64,000 nt of DNA from Rhodobiaceae bacterium UBA6963 (GCA_002450335.1 DJZB01000063.1:1-64000), one strand, 5' to 3'; shown: positions 10,773-20,148, counted from the first letter of the stretch. Notes: generated by a model from the sequence alone, not told the origin. A program made the numbers and translations.

Positions 10773-12493
10773 AACACCTCCTTGGCTTTATGGACGATAA
10801 AGTCTTCATCCCCAAACCCACCGGCAGGTTGCGGCATCACACCCAGCAAAGGCGCAATACGTTCAACAATATCCGTTGATAACGGGACAACATTCCAACC
10901 AGCGCCTGTGCCATAAACGCCATCAATCCGTTGTGGTTCCTGAAGAATAACAATGAAGGCATAGCGCGGCGCGTGAGCCGGAAATGCTCCCAGGAAACTC
11001 GTCATCAGACGATTTGAGTCATAACCACCCGGCCCTGCTATTCGTGCTGTTCCGGTTTTACCCAAAATCATAAACTTTGATTTTTTGGCATTTTTAGCCG
11101 TGCCATGCGTGACGACAGCACGCATAATGCGGCGCATATGATTACTGGTTTCTTGAGATATAACGCGCACACCAAGAGGCAAATCATCATTAATAAGGCG
11201 TGGGCGATACATCACCCCGCCATTCACCATCGCGGCGCCGGCCACCAAAGCCTGAAGCGGAGAGATGCTGATGCCATAGCCGTAAGAACTCGTAGCACGC
11301 TCCACCTCACCCCATTGGTAAGGCAATTGAGGCTTTGTCAATTCGGGAATTTCCAATTCCGGCTTATCAATCAAACCCAGACGCTCAAGAAAACCCCAAT
11401 GCACCTCAGGCGCAACCGAAAGTGCCAATTGCGCAGACCCTATATTTGATGAATGAACAACAATCTCTCCAACCGTCAGCGGACGCTTCTCACCATGTGG
11501 ATCTGTAATTTCATGCTTACCGATGGAAATCGGTAAAGATGTTTGAAATGTGTCTTCAGGTGAGGCAGCACCAGTCTCAAGCACCATAGATGCTGTGAAA
11601 ACCTTAAAAACCGAACCAAGCTCATAAGTCCCTAAAGTAGCCATGTTAAACAAACGCTGATGACCAGCATTCCATGGAGTCAGATTTGGATTAAAATCAG
11701 GCAACGACACCATTGACAAAATATTGCCGTTCTTCACATCCATAACAATGGCACTGCCACCGGTGGCGGAAAACTTTTCTATGCTCTTGGCCAATTCGGC
11801 GCGCACACTGTGCTGCACGCGAATATCCAACGTGACTGGCAAACTCCCGTCACGCATAGAAGGCTCTACATTATGGTCAAGAAAAAACTCCAACCCGGCA
11901 AGCCCCTGCATATCGCTACCGACAAATCCAAGCATATGAGAAGCCAAAGGCCCGTGAGGGTAAAAACGTCGATCCGCTTTTTGCATTTTCAACGCCGGAT
12001 CACCCAACGTAAGAACCGTCTTATATTGTTGCGGCGTCAAGCCCTTCATTAATTCAATATAATTGCGATTGGAGTTTAAAAAGCGCGTCGCTTTTTTGTG
12101 ATCAAAACCGGGCAACATTTCAGATAATACAGCAACTGTTTCATCAACATTGGAGATTTTGCGCACATCCGCCCCAAGATTATAGGCACTGATTTGTGTC
12201 GCCAAGAGGACCCCATTGCGGTCAACAATAAAGGGACGTTCCTGTGATGTCAGAGGCAAACCACTTCTCTTGGCCGTAATTGGCCCATCACCACCAACGG
12301 TTAAATTCGCCAATCGCGCTCCAAGTAAAGTAAAAATAAGAGCAAAAGCCCATATCGCCAACCAAATACGCCGACGCGTTATATCGACAGCATGCCCCTC
12401 CAAATCACCAAGGCGAATACCCAGTTGAGCATTTGTAGCTTCAACCAAATCGCCGCCCGGACGCATAAGAGATGGCATGACCTCACCGCGCAT
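10769..12493 (-). CDS. ftsI: Peptidoglycan DD-transpeptidase FtsI (PBP3)
   Basis: Single-pass septal transpeptidase. The frame is open back to 12550, but a strong GAGGAGG lies five bases before the ATG at 12493, which overlaps the ftsL stop by 11 bases, so this start is preferred (574 residues). A cytoplasmic N-tail is followed by one membrane segment (IWLAIWAFALIFTLLGARL), the PBP dimer domain, and the transpeptidase motifs GSVFK (SxxK), SSN (SxN) and GKTGT. It pairs functionally with FtsW in the same operon. Confidence 0.95.
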   Translation of the reverse strand: MRGEVMPSLMRPGGDLVEATNAQLGIRLGDLEGHAVDITRRRIWLAIWAFALIFTLLGARLANLTVGGDGPITAKRSGLPLTSQERPFIVDRNGVLLATQISAYNLGADVRKISNVDETVAVLSEMLPGFDHKKATRFLNSNRNYIELMKGLTPQQYKTVLTLGDPALKMQKADRRFYPHGPLASHMLGFVGSDMQGLAGLEFFLDHNVEPSMRDGSLPVTLDIRVQHSVRAELAKSIEKFSATGGSAIVMDVKNGNILSMVSLPDFNPNLTPWNAGHQRLFNMATLGTYELGSVFKVFTASMVLETGAASPEDTFQTSLPISIGKHEITDPHGEKRPLTVGEIVVHSSNIGSAQLALSVAPEVHWGFLERLGLIDKPELEIPELTKPQLPYQWGEVERATSSYGYGISISPLQALVAGAAMVNGGVMYRPRLINDDLPLGVRVISQETSNHMRRIMRAVVTHGTAKNAKKSKFMILGKTGTARIAGPGGYDSNRLMTSFLGAFPAHAPRYAFIVILQEPQRIDGVYGTGAGWNVVPLSTDIVERIAPLLGVMPQPAGGFGDEDFIVHKAKEVL

Positions 12494-12860
12494 CAAGCCC
12501 TCCTCTTTCACCAGACACCGTCCAACCATTTTGCCAATTTTCTTGATCATCAGATTTTATGTTGGCCTGAATGATTTGATCTTCTTCGGAAACGAAAAAG
12601 CTGTCCGGTGTCCGTATTTGAGTTGCTGCAAGAGGCTCAAGTCGCAAATGCATTTCAGATAATTTCTCAAGGCGTGCCGGATTATTCAAACTCACCCATT
12701 CAGCCTCTAAAATGCGACGTGTGATTTTCTCTTTTTCAATCGCGCGCTCGGCATTTCTGATGGCTTTATGTTCAGCATCAGCGCCATAGCGTATGTGGTA
12801 GACCGCAGCAAAAAGCAGGATGACGGCTATGAATATAATCATATTTACAAGACGTATCAT
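12483..12860 (-). CDS. ftsL: Cell division protein FtsL-like
   Basis: Small 125-residue bitopic protein between rsmH and ftsI, the invariant place of ftsL. One N-terminal membrane helix (residues ~5-23, [14 protein letters not shown]) is followed by a charged helical stretch with heptad character ([22 protein letters not shown]) and then [13 protein letters not shown], the conserved alphaproteobacterial FtsL segment. It would join FtsB/FtsQ in activating FtsWI. Sequence conservation of FtsL is low, so the call rests on topology, the NPARLE motif and position. Start overlaps the rsmH stop by four bases. Confidence 0.9.
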   Translation of the reverse strand: MIRLVNMIIFIAVILLFAAVYHIRYGADAEHKAIRNAERAIEKEKITRRILEAEWVSLNNPARLEKLSEMHLRLEPLAATQIRTPDSFFVSEEDQIIQANIKSDDQENWQNGWTVSGERGGLDAR

Positions 12861-13906
12861 GTGCGCACCCCGTGAGAGTCACCATCAGGAGATTTAAACA
12901 GCACATCATCCAATATGAATGCAGGTGCGCTTGTGCGAGTTGCTGCTCGCAAACGAGCAGAACGAGAACGCGGATTTAGCGAAATCTCATCTTCGGTAGC
13001 TTGCAGCCCTTTTCGCGTCAGCTCTGTGAAACTGGGTTCAGAGGGTTGAGTCTCGGGCAAATGCCTTGAGGGGCGTCCAGCACGTCCCGTCCGACGGGCA
13101 AGAAATTTTTTAGCAATTCTATCTTCTAATGAGTGGAATGTGACAACAGCAAGCCGCCCACCATCGCCAAGCATATTTTCAGCAGACGCCAAACCACGCA
13201 CCAACTCACCCAACTCGTCATTCACATAGATTCTTAAAGCTTGAAAAGTTCGCGTCGCCGGATGGATTTTTTGCAAACCTGGCGGTTGACCAATTGTCTG
13301 TGACACAATATCTGCCAGCTCTACCGTGCGGGAGATTTCTATATCACCACGCACACGACCAATGGCACGCGCTATAGCTCTTGCTTTTCGCTCCTCACCA
13401 TAAAGCGCAATGATACGGGCAAGCAATTTCTCATCCATCGTGTTAACAATATCAGCAGCACTTGGACCATCTTGACCCATGCGCATATCCAACGGGCCAT
13501 CAGAATTGAAAGAAAAACCTCGCTCGGATTGATCAAGCTGCATTGAAGAGACACCCAAATCCAGCGTTACGCCGTCCACTTTTTGAAACCCGTGCGCTTG
13601 CGCAAGTTCCTGCATATCGCCATAACAACCGTGACTTAACTTTAGACGGTCACCAAACTGTGCTTGTAGGTTTTTACCTGCCTCAATTGCATCCGGATCG
13701 CGGTCAATCGCAATAACGGCGCAATCAGCGGCTTCAAGTAAAGCGCGTGTATAGCCGCCAGCGCCAAATGTACCATCAATGAAAATTTCACCATCCTGCG
13801 GAGACAGAGCTTCGATAACCTCGTTGAGAAGAACGGGAATGTGAGGACGCGTTTCGGGGTAACTTCTGTCATCAGTGGTTTTGTCAGAACATACCCGGGT
13901 CATCAT
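12857..13906 (-). CDS. rsmH: 16S rRNA (cytosine(1402)-N(4))-methyltransferase RsmH
   Basis: SAM-dependent methyltransferase for N4 of C1402 in the 16S rRNA P-site (formerly MraW). The 349 residues contain [13 protein letters not shown], the SAM loop [32 protein letters not shown] and the C-terminal [15 protein letters not shown]. All are family hallmarks. It overlaps mraZ by four bases. The initiating codon could be either of two adjacent methionines. Confidence 0.97.
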   Translation of the reverse strand: MMTRVCSDKTTDDRSYPETRPHIPVLLNEVIEALSPQDGEIFIDGTFGAGGYTRALLEAADCAVIAIDRDPDAIEAGKNLQAQFGDRLKLSHGCYGDMQELAQAHGFQKVDGVTLDLGVSSMQLDQSERGFSFNSDGPLDMRMGQDGPSAADIVNTMDEKLLARIIALYGEERKARAIARAIGRVRGDIEISRTVELADIVSQTIGQPPGLQKIHPATRTFQALRIYVNDELGELVRGLASAENMLGDGGRLAVVTFHSLEDRIAKKFLARRTGRAGRPSRHLPETQPSEPSFTELTRKGLQATEDEISLNPRSRSARLRAATRTSAPAFILDDVLFKSPDGDSHGVRT

Positions 13907-14385
13907 CCGCCTCCGGCTTTGTCGGGGAGAGGTCCACCAGCAAGGGACCTCAACATCCCTCGATGTTGCTTGGCAAGATCACGCGCTTTAGACCTGTGGT
14001 CAGCAAAAATTTCCGGCTCCCAAATTTGAAACTTGGCGCCCAGCCCGACAAATGTGAGACTTTTATCAATACCCGCATGGTCAAGAAGAGCTGTAGGTAA
14101 AGACACCCGCCCGTCACCATCAAAATTCAACTGGTGACTGTCAGCAAAAAGAGCCGTCGCCAGCGCATCTCGCTCCTCGGAATAGGGGTCAAGTTGTCCA
14201 ACCATCTGATTGACACTATCCATCAGAAGCTGACCACCGCCCTCTACCGCCTGCTCTGTAAAAGAAGGATAGAGGTAAACACCGTTAAAACCCTGAGCCA
14301 CGGCAGCGGCACGGAAGACGGAAGGTACGGATACCCGCCCCTTCGCATCAATTTTCCCCGTAACTGTTGACATAAAAGCTGTCAA
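13903..14385 (-). CDS. mraZ: Transcriptional regulator MraZ
   Basis: DNA-binding repressor of the dcw operon, built of two SpoVT/AbrB-like halves. In 160 residues both halves are visible: [15 protein letters not shown] near residue 12 and [17 protein letters not shown] near 88. The annotated start is TTG, placed eight bases after a strong GAGGAGG; an in-frame ATG at 14373 sits too far from that site. First gene of the operon, and the TGGGA repeat array upstream is its probable autoregulatory operator. Family rings bind DNA through repeats of this kind. Confidence 0.95.
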   Translation of the reverse strand: MTAFMSTVTGKIDAKGRVSVPSVFRAAAVAQGFNGVYLYPSFTEQAVEGGGQLLMDSVNQMVGQLDPYSEERDALATALFADSHQLNFDGDGRVSLPTALLDHAGIDKSLTFVGLGAKFQIWEPEIFADHRSKARDLAKQHRGMLRSLAGGPLPDKAGGG

Positions 14386-14475
14386 ACTAGATGCCTCCTC
14401 AATTTCTGGCTCATTTAATGACCTTCATCTGTGCCTGAAACGCTAAACTGGATATAATTCAGGTATGGTCCTAAA

Positions 14476-14542
14476 TGGGATATTTAGGGATAACATGGGA
14501 TTTTATGGGATGTCAATGCGTTTTATTGGGATTTTATAGGGA
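14476..14542. promoter_or_regulatory. Phased TGGGA/AGGGA repeat array, probable MraZ operator
   Basis: On the plus strand the pentamers TGGGA, AGGGA, TGGGA, TGGGA start at 14476, 14486, 14496 and 14506, an exact 10-base period, with two more at 14527 (TGGGA) and 14538 (AGGGA). MraZ is known to bind direct repeats of TGGGN separated by five bases upstream of its own gene, which is exactly this geometry. The array covers both hexamers of the proposed mraZ promoter, so binding would block RNA polymerase. Confidence 0.8.
14488..14516 (-). promoter_or_regulatory. Putative sigma-70 promoter of the dcw operon
   Basis: On the minus strand TTGACA (14511-14516) and TTATCC (14488-14493) are separated by 17 bases. 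The -35 is a perfect consensus and the -10 is moderate. It lies about 100 bases before the mraZ start and inside the TGGGA repeat array. Inferred from sequence only. Confidence 0.5.
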
Positions 14543-14624
14543 CTTAACCCTCTCTTTATGAATTTATAATGGCCACCCTCAACCATAAATAAGGGGCGCT
14601 GAGTATTGAATTGAGAAAATAAAA

Positions 14625-14979
14625 GGATAGACAGTCTATAAGCCGGGTTCTGTCCTTATGTGTAAACACATAATGTGCAGCCATTCATCTGGGATGCCTG
14701 TTACCAGACACCTCATGCAACCTACCCAAGCGACAACCTAGGAACTGGTTATGCGCCGCTTCTATTTGGTTTTGCTCCCGATGGGGTTTACCCTGCCATG
14801 CCCGTTACCGGCCATGCGGTGCGCTCTTACCGCACCATTTCACCCTTACCCTGACGGGCGGTTTGTTTTCTGTGGCACTTTCCCTCAGGTCACCCTGGCC
14901 GGGAATTATCCGGCATCGTGTTCCCATGGAGCCCGGACTTTCCTCCCCTATACAGAGGCGGCTGCCCGACCGTCTATCC
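14625..14979 (-). ncRNA. rnpB: RNase P RNA
   Basis: Catalytic RNA of ribonuclease P, which matures tRNA 5' ends. Read on the minus strand, the 5' region contains the universally conserved GGAGGAAAGTCCGGGCTCC (about 14930-14948) and the 3' region contains ACAGAACCCGGCTTATAGAC. The ends pair as a P1 helix, GGATAGAC with GTCTATCC, which sets the boundaries at about 14979 and 14625 (~355 nt, bacterial type A size). A T-rich stretch (TTTTATTTTCTC) follows P1 and may act as terminator. It starts only ten bases after the stop of the amidase gene. Confidence 0.95.
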
Positions 14980-14985
14980 AATTTC

Positions 14986-15014
14986 TGTCTATTGCTTCCG
15001 GCCTATAAGGTCAA
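14986..15014 (-). promoter_or_regulatory. Putative rnpB promoter inside the amidase 3' end
   Basis: Minus-strand TTGACC (15009-15014), a 17-base spacer, and TAGACA (14986-14991), with the predicted P1 start of RNase P RNA seven bases further on. The -10 includes the amidase stop codon TAG, so the promoter is embedded in the last codons of that gene. The -10 matches consensus only partly. Confidence 0.4.
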
Positions 15015-15765
15015 GCAATCTTGCACAGCATACGGCATCAGCAATACCGTCAATTCGTTCAGAACGAAAATGAACCTGAAAGGCGCGCATGACTGTTTGC
15101 GTCGCCGGGCCGTAAACCCCATCCGGTGTAATCTGATATCCATAGGCTCTGAGAGCATGTTGGAGCTGTTCGACCTTTTGGCTTTTCTCAGGCTCATTGC
15201 CTGTAATTTGAAGTGGCGCAAGTTCAAACAGATCAGTTGAAGACAGTGACGCTAAATCCTTCTCCCCATAATCTGACCAGAGACCAACACCTTTTTTGGC
15301 AAGCCCCTGCCAGTCAAACAAAGGGCCGGGGTCTGTTTTGCGTGAAGGGGCCACATCACTATGCGCCAAAACTCTGTGAGCAGGTATAGGATGACGGCCG
15401 ATAATATCTTGCGATAAATTAATTAATGCCTGCCACTGATGTGAAGGAAATTCCGGCCCCTCACCATTTTCATCCGGGCCGGGATGAGCAATTTCAATCC
15501 CGATAGAGCATCCGTTAACATCCGTTACACCATCCCAAAAAGCTACCCCGGCATGCCATGCGCGTTCTCTCTCATCAACGAGGTGATACACCTGCCCCAC
15601 TTCATCTATGACATAATGCGCGGACACTTTACTGGCCGGATCGCACAACCTGTCCAGAGCTGATTGCGTATCTGCCATGCAGGTCGTATGCATAATCAGC
15701 ATATTTACCTCGCCCTCACCGGGACGGGGATTAAAATTGGGTGACAGACATTCAATCATTTGCAT
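14989..15765 (-). CDS. N-acetylmuramoyl-L-alanine amidase with peptidoglycan-binding domain
   Basis: Amidase_2/AmpD-type zinc enzyme cleaving the MurNAc-L-Ala bond. In 258 residues: LIMHTTCM near 23 (first zinc histidine), SAHYVIDEVGQVYHLVDE, AWHAG, SIGIEIAHPG, and AHSDVAPSRKTDPGPLFDW near 150 carrying the later zinc ligands and catalytic residues. A C-terminal PG_binding_1 domain (residues ~185-250, LRAYGYQITPDGVYGPATQTVMRAF) follows, as in AmiD/AmpD-like recycling amidases. No signal peptide is apparent, so a cytoplasmic AmpD-like role in wall recycling is possible. Divergent from gph. Confidence 0.88.
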   Translation of the reverse strand: MQMIECLSPNFNPRPGEGEVNMLIMHTTCMADTQSALDRLCDPASKVSAHYVIDEVGQVYHLVDERERAWHAGVAFWDGVTDVNGCSIGIEIAHPGPDENGEGPEFPSHQWQALINLSQDIIGRHPIPAHRVLAHSDVAPSRKTDPGPLFDWQGLAKKGVGLWSDYGEKDLASLSSTDLFELAPLQITGNEPEKSQKVEQLQHALRAYGYQITPDGVYGPATQTVMRAFQVHFRSERIDGIADAVCCARLLDLIGRKQ

Positions 15766-15836
15766 ATTAATTTACCATTCGTGGTATGCAGAAACTGTAA
15801 CTCACTATAGCTTTTTATTTATCATGGTTTAAGTGC

Positions 15837-16541
15837 ATGACCCACAAATCCTCCGCAACGCTTTTATTCGATCTAGACGGTACATTAGCTGACACAGCTC
15901 CGGATTTGTGTGCCGCGATGAATTATGTCCTGAGCACAAAGGGGCTGGAACCCGTTCCCAACGACATTGTCAGAGGTATGATCGGCGGTGGTGCACGCAT
16001 GATACTTAAACGGGGTCTGGCTTATAGAGATGTCAGCATATCAGAAGCTGAGCTGGATAAAGATGTTGAGGATTTTGTTGCCTGGTATATGGAGAACATC
16101 GACACCCACACAAAAATATTTCCTCATATTGAAGATATTTTGCAGACCGCACAAAGAGCTGGGATCGGTCTGGCTGTAGTGACCAACAAAAGATTTGATT
16201 TGTCGGAAAAACTTTTAACCCGACTTGGGTTATTAAAATATTTTGGCACACTGGTTGCCGGTGACACATTGCCTACCAGAAAACCTGACCCCGGCATGAT
16301 TTATGAAGCCATGAAAAGACTTGATGGTGACCCCTCTCAAACCATTATGGTTGGCGATAGCGCAGCCGATACACAAGCGGCACAAAATGCGGGCATCCCT
16401 TGTATTTGCGTCACCTTTGGGTATTCGCTGCAACCTGTTCAATCATTAGGTGCAGAAGCCGTCATTGATGATTACGAAACTTTCTATGATATCGTGACGG
16501 CATTGCGCCCGATGATGGGGCATCACCTATCCAAAATCTAA
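15837..16541 (+). CDS. gph: Phosphoglycolate phosphatase (HAD superfamily)
   Basis: HAD hydrolase that removes 2-phosphoglycolate, a salvage product of DNA repair. The 234 residues show motif I LLFDLDGTLADTAPDL, a helical cap with IGGGARMILKRG, motif II VVTNKR, and motif III/IV with KPDPGMIYEAMKRL and MVGDSAADTQAAQNAG. The overall pattern fits Gph better than other HAD phosphatases, but substrate range in this family is broad. Convergent with the ligase gene downstream, 15 bases apart. Confidence 0.85.
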   Translation: MTHKSSATLLFDLDGTLADTAPDLCAAMNYVLSTKGLEPVPNDIVRGMIGGGARMILKRGLAYRDVSISEAELDKDVEDFVAWYMENIDTHTKIFPHIEDILQTAQRAGIGLAVVTNKRFDLSEKLLTRLGLLKYFGTLVAGDTLPTRKPDPGMIYEAMKRLDGDPSQTIMVGDSAADTQAAQNAGIPCICVTFGYSLQPVQSLGAEAVIDDYETFYDIVTALRPMMGHHLSKI

Positions 16542-16556
16542 AATTAAAAAATGAGC

Positions 16557-18266
16557 CTAGACCGCAAGCGCCGTATCCAGCGCATTCTTTAATTCGCGCT
16601 TAAGAAACTTACCACTGGCATTTCTCGGTAAGGGGTGATCAAGAAACCAGATATATCTTGGAGATTTGTACGCCGCCATGGTTGCTTTGCAGTGGGATCG
16701 TAATTCTTCTGCTGTCATGGTGACACCTGGTGTCAGATAAATTGCAACCCCAACTTCTTCACCAAGCCTGTCATCAGGCACACCAAAAACTGAACATTCG
16801 GCAATGCCATCACATTTATAAATCGAAGACTCGACCTCTGCACAATAGACATTCTCGCCGCCTCTAATCAGCATGTCCTTGGCGCGGTCCATAATATAAA
16901 CAAAGCCATTTTCATCTTTGCGCGCAATGTCACCGGAATAAAGCCACCCGTCACGAATGGTTTCAGCCGTCGCTTCAGGATTGTTGAGATATCCTTTAAA
17001 AATAGCTGCACTCTTAAAGCAGATTTCGCCTAACTCGCCGTCAGCCACTTCATTATTATTTTCATCAACGATTTTGGCTTCATAAACAGCGATTGGCGGA
17101 CCCACACTTTCGGGATTGGCTACATAATAATCCCTAGTAATGGAACACATCATACCACTGCCCTCGGTCATCCCATACCCAGTGCCGGGTTTCCCGTTTA
17201 CAAGTTTATCGTCAATTTTCAAAACCAAATCCGGAGGCACCTGCGCCCCACCACCCCCCATCGTAGTGATGGATGATGTATCAAATTTTTCAAAATCAGG
17301 ATGGGTAAGCACTTCGCGGGACATGACCGGCACACCGGTCAGCCCGTTAACTTTTTCTCTTTCTATAATTTCCAGCGCCTCTCTTGCATCCCATTTATAC
17401 ATATGGACCATTGTGCCACCTCCAAGCGTGGCAGGTTGCATGACGCAATTATTCGCCGTCACATGAAATAACGGTGTGGTAACAATCGTAATTGGTGGCG
17501 GTTGTGTCCCGTCATTCTCCATATCACCATTCAAACGAGCTGAAGAAATATTATAAACATAGGTGCTAAGCACATAACCCATGAGCTGGTTAATACAACT
17601 TCGATGGGTCAATTGTGCCCCTTTAGGCCGCCCTGTCGTGCCCGATGTATAAAAGATGCACGCATCGCTATCGGTATCAAAATCCGGTGTCGGTTGGTCA
17701 CCCCCAAATGCTTTTAGCTCAGCATAATCTATGACATCCTCACCCGGGTTTTCCATACGAACACCAACAACACGCATATCAGGAAATCTATCCCGAATAT
17801 TCATAAAGCGGTCGTGGCGCTGTTGGTCGCATATCAGAATTTTTGGCTGAGAGTCTTCCAACGCGAAAGCAAGCTCTTCCTCTATCCACCAAGCATTGAT
17901 ACCAACAACGGCAACTCCAACATTGACGGCTCCCCAATAGGCAAGAGTCCATTCAGGAAAGTTTCTCATTGCAATGGCGATACGATCACCCGGCTCAACA
18001 CCATTCGCCAACAACCAGTTGCCAATTGACGCAACTTCAGCATGGGCATCTTTGTAGAGCCATCTTTCATCTTCATAGATGATGTAGTTATTATCAGCAT
18101 GTGGCTCGGTGAGGCTCCACACATCTCTTAAAGTTGGGGGAGCTAGTGCGAAAGATTTAACTTCAATACCATTAACCTCAGTCGTAGTAATAGCGAAAAG
18201 ACTCGTTTCGCTCGTCAACTCTGCGGTGACCTGATTAAGGATTTCGTACATATTTTTGTTGCTCAT
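16557..18266 (-). CDS. AMP-forming acyl-CoA synthetase
   Basis: ANL-superfamily ligase activating a carboxylic acid, probably a fatty or related acid, to its CoA thioester. Motifs: YTSGTTGRPKGAQLTH (ATP loop), GYGMTEG, WLYSGDIARKDENGFVYIMDR and the C-terminal lysine region RNASGKFLKREL. The ATG at 18266 follows a GGGGGA site; the frame extends upstream to a weaker TTG. 569 residues, normal length. It heads a catabolic group with the divergent SDR and the downstream hydratase and dehydrogenases, so it probably supplies their substrate. The exact acid cannot be told. Confidence 0.88.
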   Translation of the reverse strand: MSNKNMYEILNQVTAELTSETSLFAITTTEVNGIEVKSFALAPPTLRDVWSLTEPHADNNYIIYEDERWLYKDAHAEVASIGNWLLANGVEPGDRIAIAMRNFPEWTLAYWGAVNVGVAVVGINAWWIEEELAFALEDSQPKILICDQQRHDRFMNIRDRFPDMRVVGVRMENPGEDVIDYAELKAFGGDQPTPDFDTDSDACIFYTSGTTGRPKGAQLTHRSCINQLMGYVLSTYVYNISSARLNGDMENDGTQPPPITIVTTPLFHVTANNCVMQPATLGGGTMVHMYKWDAREALEIIEREKVNGLTGVPVMSREVLTHPDFEKFDTSSITTMGGGGAQVPPDLVLKIDDKLVNGKPGTGYGMTEGSGMMCSITRDYYVANPESVGPPIAVYEAKIVDENNNEVADGELGEICFKSAAIFKGYLNNPEATAETIRDGWLYSGDIARKDENGFVYIMDRAKDMLIRGGENVYCAEVESSIYKCDGIAECSVFGVPDDRLGEEVGVAIYLTPGVTMTAEELRSHCKATMAAYKSPRYIWFLDHPLPRNASGKFLKRELKNALDTALAV

Positions 18267-18360
18267 ATTCCCCCACCACAACTCAATTGACCAAGAAACT
18301 CTAAAATTTACCGTAGGTTAGATTGCATAGAAAAAAAATTCTATAATTAAATTGATATGC

Positions 18361-18389
18361 TTGACCCAATACATGCAAAAAGGTGATAA
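18361..18389 (+). promoter_or_regulatory. Putative promoter of the MFE-2-like dehydrogenase gene with flanking inverted repeat
   Basis: TTGACC (18361-18366), 17 bases, TGATAA (18384-18389). An exact seven-base inverted repeat, ACATGCA at 18371-18377 and TGCATGT at 18403-18409, brackets the -10, with arm centres 32 bases apart, about three helical turns. This is a plausible binding site for an acyl-CoA-responsive regulator, though none is encoded nearby. Pattern only. Confidence 0.35.
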
Positions 18390-18432
18390 GTCTTGTGGAA
18401 TATGCATGTGAGATAATTATAGGGGAAGATTT

Positions 18433-19335
18433 ATGAGTCTTGATTTCACTGGAAAAACTGTGATTGTCACCGGATCTGGTGGTGGCCTTGGCCGCAGTCA
18501 CGCTTTAGAATTTGCACGCAGAGGTGCAAACGTTGTTGTTAATGATCTCGGTGGCTCCGTAGACGGGTCAGGCGGATCATCCGAAGCGGCTGATGCTGTG
18601 GTTAAAACCATCACTGATAATGGCGGCAAGGCCATTTCTAACGGCTCATCGGTGACCGATGATAAAGGTGTTGCCACTATGGTTGAGCAGACACTTTCAG
18701 AATTCGGTAGAATTGACGTTCTGGTAAATAATGCTGGCGTATTACGCGATAAATCATTTTCCAACATGCCCATGTCGGATTTCGAATTTGTTGTAGATGT
18801 TCATTTGATGGGAACTGTTAAAGTGACCCATGCCGTATTTCCAATCATGAAAGAACAGAATTACGGACGTATCGTTGTGACGACATCATCTTCCGGCCTT
18901 TACGGTAATTTTGGTCAGTCTAATTATGGCGCCGGTAAAATGGGCGTCGTCGGCATGATGAACACGCTCGAACTTGAGGGTGCAAAATATAACATCCATG
19001 TAAATGCATTGGCGCCAGTCGCTTGGACACGGATGACAGAGGATTTAATGCCACCCGAAGCCGAAGCACTCCTGACACCTGAAAGCGTCACACCTGCAGT
19101 AGTTTTCATGAGTTCAGATCAAGCACCAAGCGGGCAAATAATTTGTGCCGGCGCAGGCGTTTTTGCTGCTGCACAAGTTGTTGAGTCACCAGGTAAATTG
19201 CTTGGACTGGATGCGGCTGCAGAAGATGTTGCTGCTAACTGGGAAGAAATTTCTGATTTGACTGAAGCCAAACCTCTGGGTATGGGTTTTGAGCAATCGG
19301 CGAAATTCTTCGCGCTGCATAATCTCAAGCGTTAA
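18433..19335 (+). CDS. SDR-family 3-hydroxyacyl-CoA dehydrogenase-like protein
   Basis: Short-chain dehydrogenase resembling the dehydrogenase part of peroxisomal multifunctional enzyme type 2. The 300 residues have the NAD loop VTGSGGGLGRSHALEFARRG with the long MFE-2-style insertion (NDLGGSVDGSGGSSEAAD), NNAG near 97, catalytic serine TTSSSG, and YGAGKMG (YxxxK). The extended C-terminus (PLGMGFEQSAKFF) is also seen in MFE-2-like SDRs. It probably oxidises a 3-hydroxyacyl-CoA in the same pathway as its neighbours. Good GGGGAAG site before the ATG. Confidence 0.82.
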   Translation: MSLDFTGKTVIVTGSGGGLGRSHALEFARRGANVVVNDLGGSVDGSGGSSEAADAVVKTITDNGGKAISNGSSVTDDKGVATMVEQTLSEFGRIDVLVNNAGVLRDKSFSNMPMSDFEFVVDVHLMGTVKVTHAVFPIMKEQNYGRIVVTTSSSGLYGNFGQSNYGAGKMGVVGMMNTLELEGAKYNIHVNALAPVAWTRMTEDLMPPEAEALLTPESVTPAVVFMSSDQAPSGQIICAGAGVFAAAQVVESPGKLLGLDAAAEDVAANWEEISDLTEAKPLGMGFEQSAKFFALHNLKR

Positions 19336-20136
19336 TTAGCTATCCGAAAATTGTGGCGGCCTTTTTTCAATAAAGGCCGTCACCGCTTCAAGATGGTCAT
19401 CCGTCACATGAAGCTTTGCTTGCTCTACAGCCGCCATTTCAAGTGCCGCATCAAGTTCAGGCGTTTTTGCACTTCTGAGTAGTTTTTTGGTTGCCCGCAA
19501 TGCGGCTGTCGGTTGGGAAATAATCTTTGCAGCCATTTCTTCTGCTGCAGCCAACAATTCCTCATCAGGATATACTTCAGACACCAGACCCCATGACAAT
19601 GCTGTTTGCGCATCAATAATACGGGCGGTGTAAAGCATTTCAGCTGCCCGTGACGCACCAACATTTTGCGGCAATATCCATGACCCACCATCGCCGGGAA
19701 TGAGACCTATTTTTAAAAAAGTAGATCCAAATTTAGCAGATTGTCCAGCAAGACGAACATCACAAAGGCCGGAAACATCATGCCCCAAGCCAACCGCAGG
19801 GCCATTGACAGCAGCAATAACCGGGACGGCACAATGCCAAATAGATCTCACAATTTCATGAACGTTATTGCGATAATTATCTGCGATATCTGTTTCAGAA
19901 CCCGCAAAGAGATTTTCTCTGTCACGCATGTCTTTGACATTGCCACCAGCTGAAAAGGCTCGACCTGCGCCGGTAAAGATGACGCATTTAATCGTGCGGT
20001 CCTCGTTAATATCTGCAAATACTTTACGGAAAGCATCACCATCGCCCGGCTCGCCAAGAATGTTTAATTGGTCAGGGCGGTTCATCGTGACAGTCATGAC
20101 CGCCCCTTGCCGAGTGGTCAATAATGAGTTGGTCAT
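19336..20136 (-). CDS. Enoyl-CoA hydratase/isomerase family protein
   Basis: Crotonase-fold enzyme, 266 residues. GAGRAFSAGGNVKDM near 57 and AAVNGPAVGLGHDVSGLCDVRLAG near 107 form the oxyanion hole; FLKIGLIPGDGGSWILPQ near 143 carries the usual glutamate-side loop, here with G-D-G where hydratases often have E, so hydratase versus isomerase activity is open. Ends adjacent to the convergent SDR stop and is followed upstream by the two acyl-CoA dehydrogenases in one probable operon. Confidence 0.85.
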   Translation of the reverse strand: MTNSLLTTRQGAVMTVTMNRPDQLNILGEPGDGDAFRKVFADINEDRTIKCVIFTGAGRAFSAGGNVKDMRDRENLFAGSETDIADNYRNNVHEIVRSIWHCAVPVIAAVNGPAVGLGHDVSGLCDVRLAGQSAKFGSTFLKIGLIPGDGGSWILPQNVGASRAAEMLYTARIIDAQTALSWGLVSEVYPDEELLAAAEEMAAKIISQPTAALRATKKLLRSAKTPELDAALEMAAVEQAKLHVTDDHLEAVTAFIEKRPPQFSDS

Positions 20137-20148
20137 ATGATATTCTCT

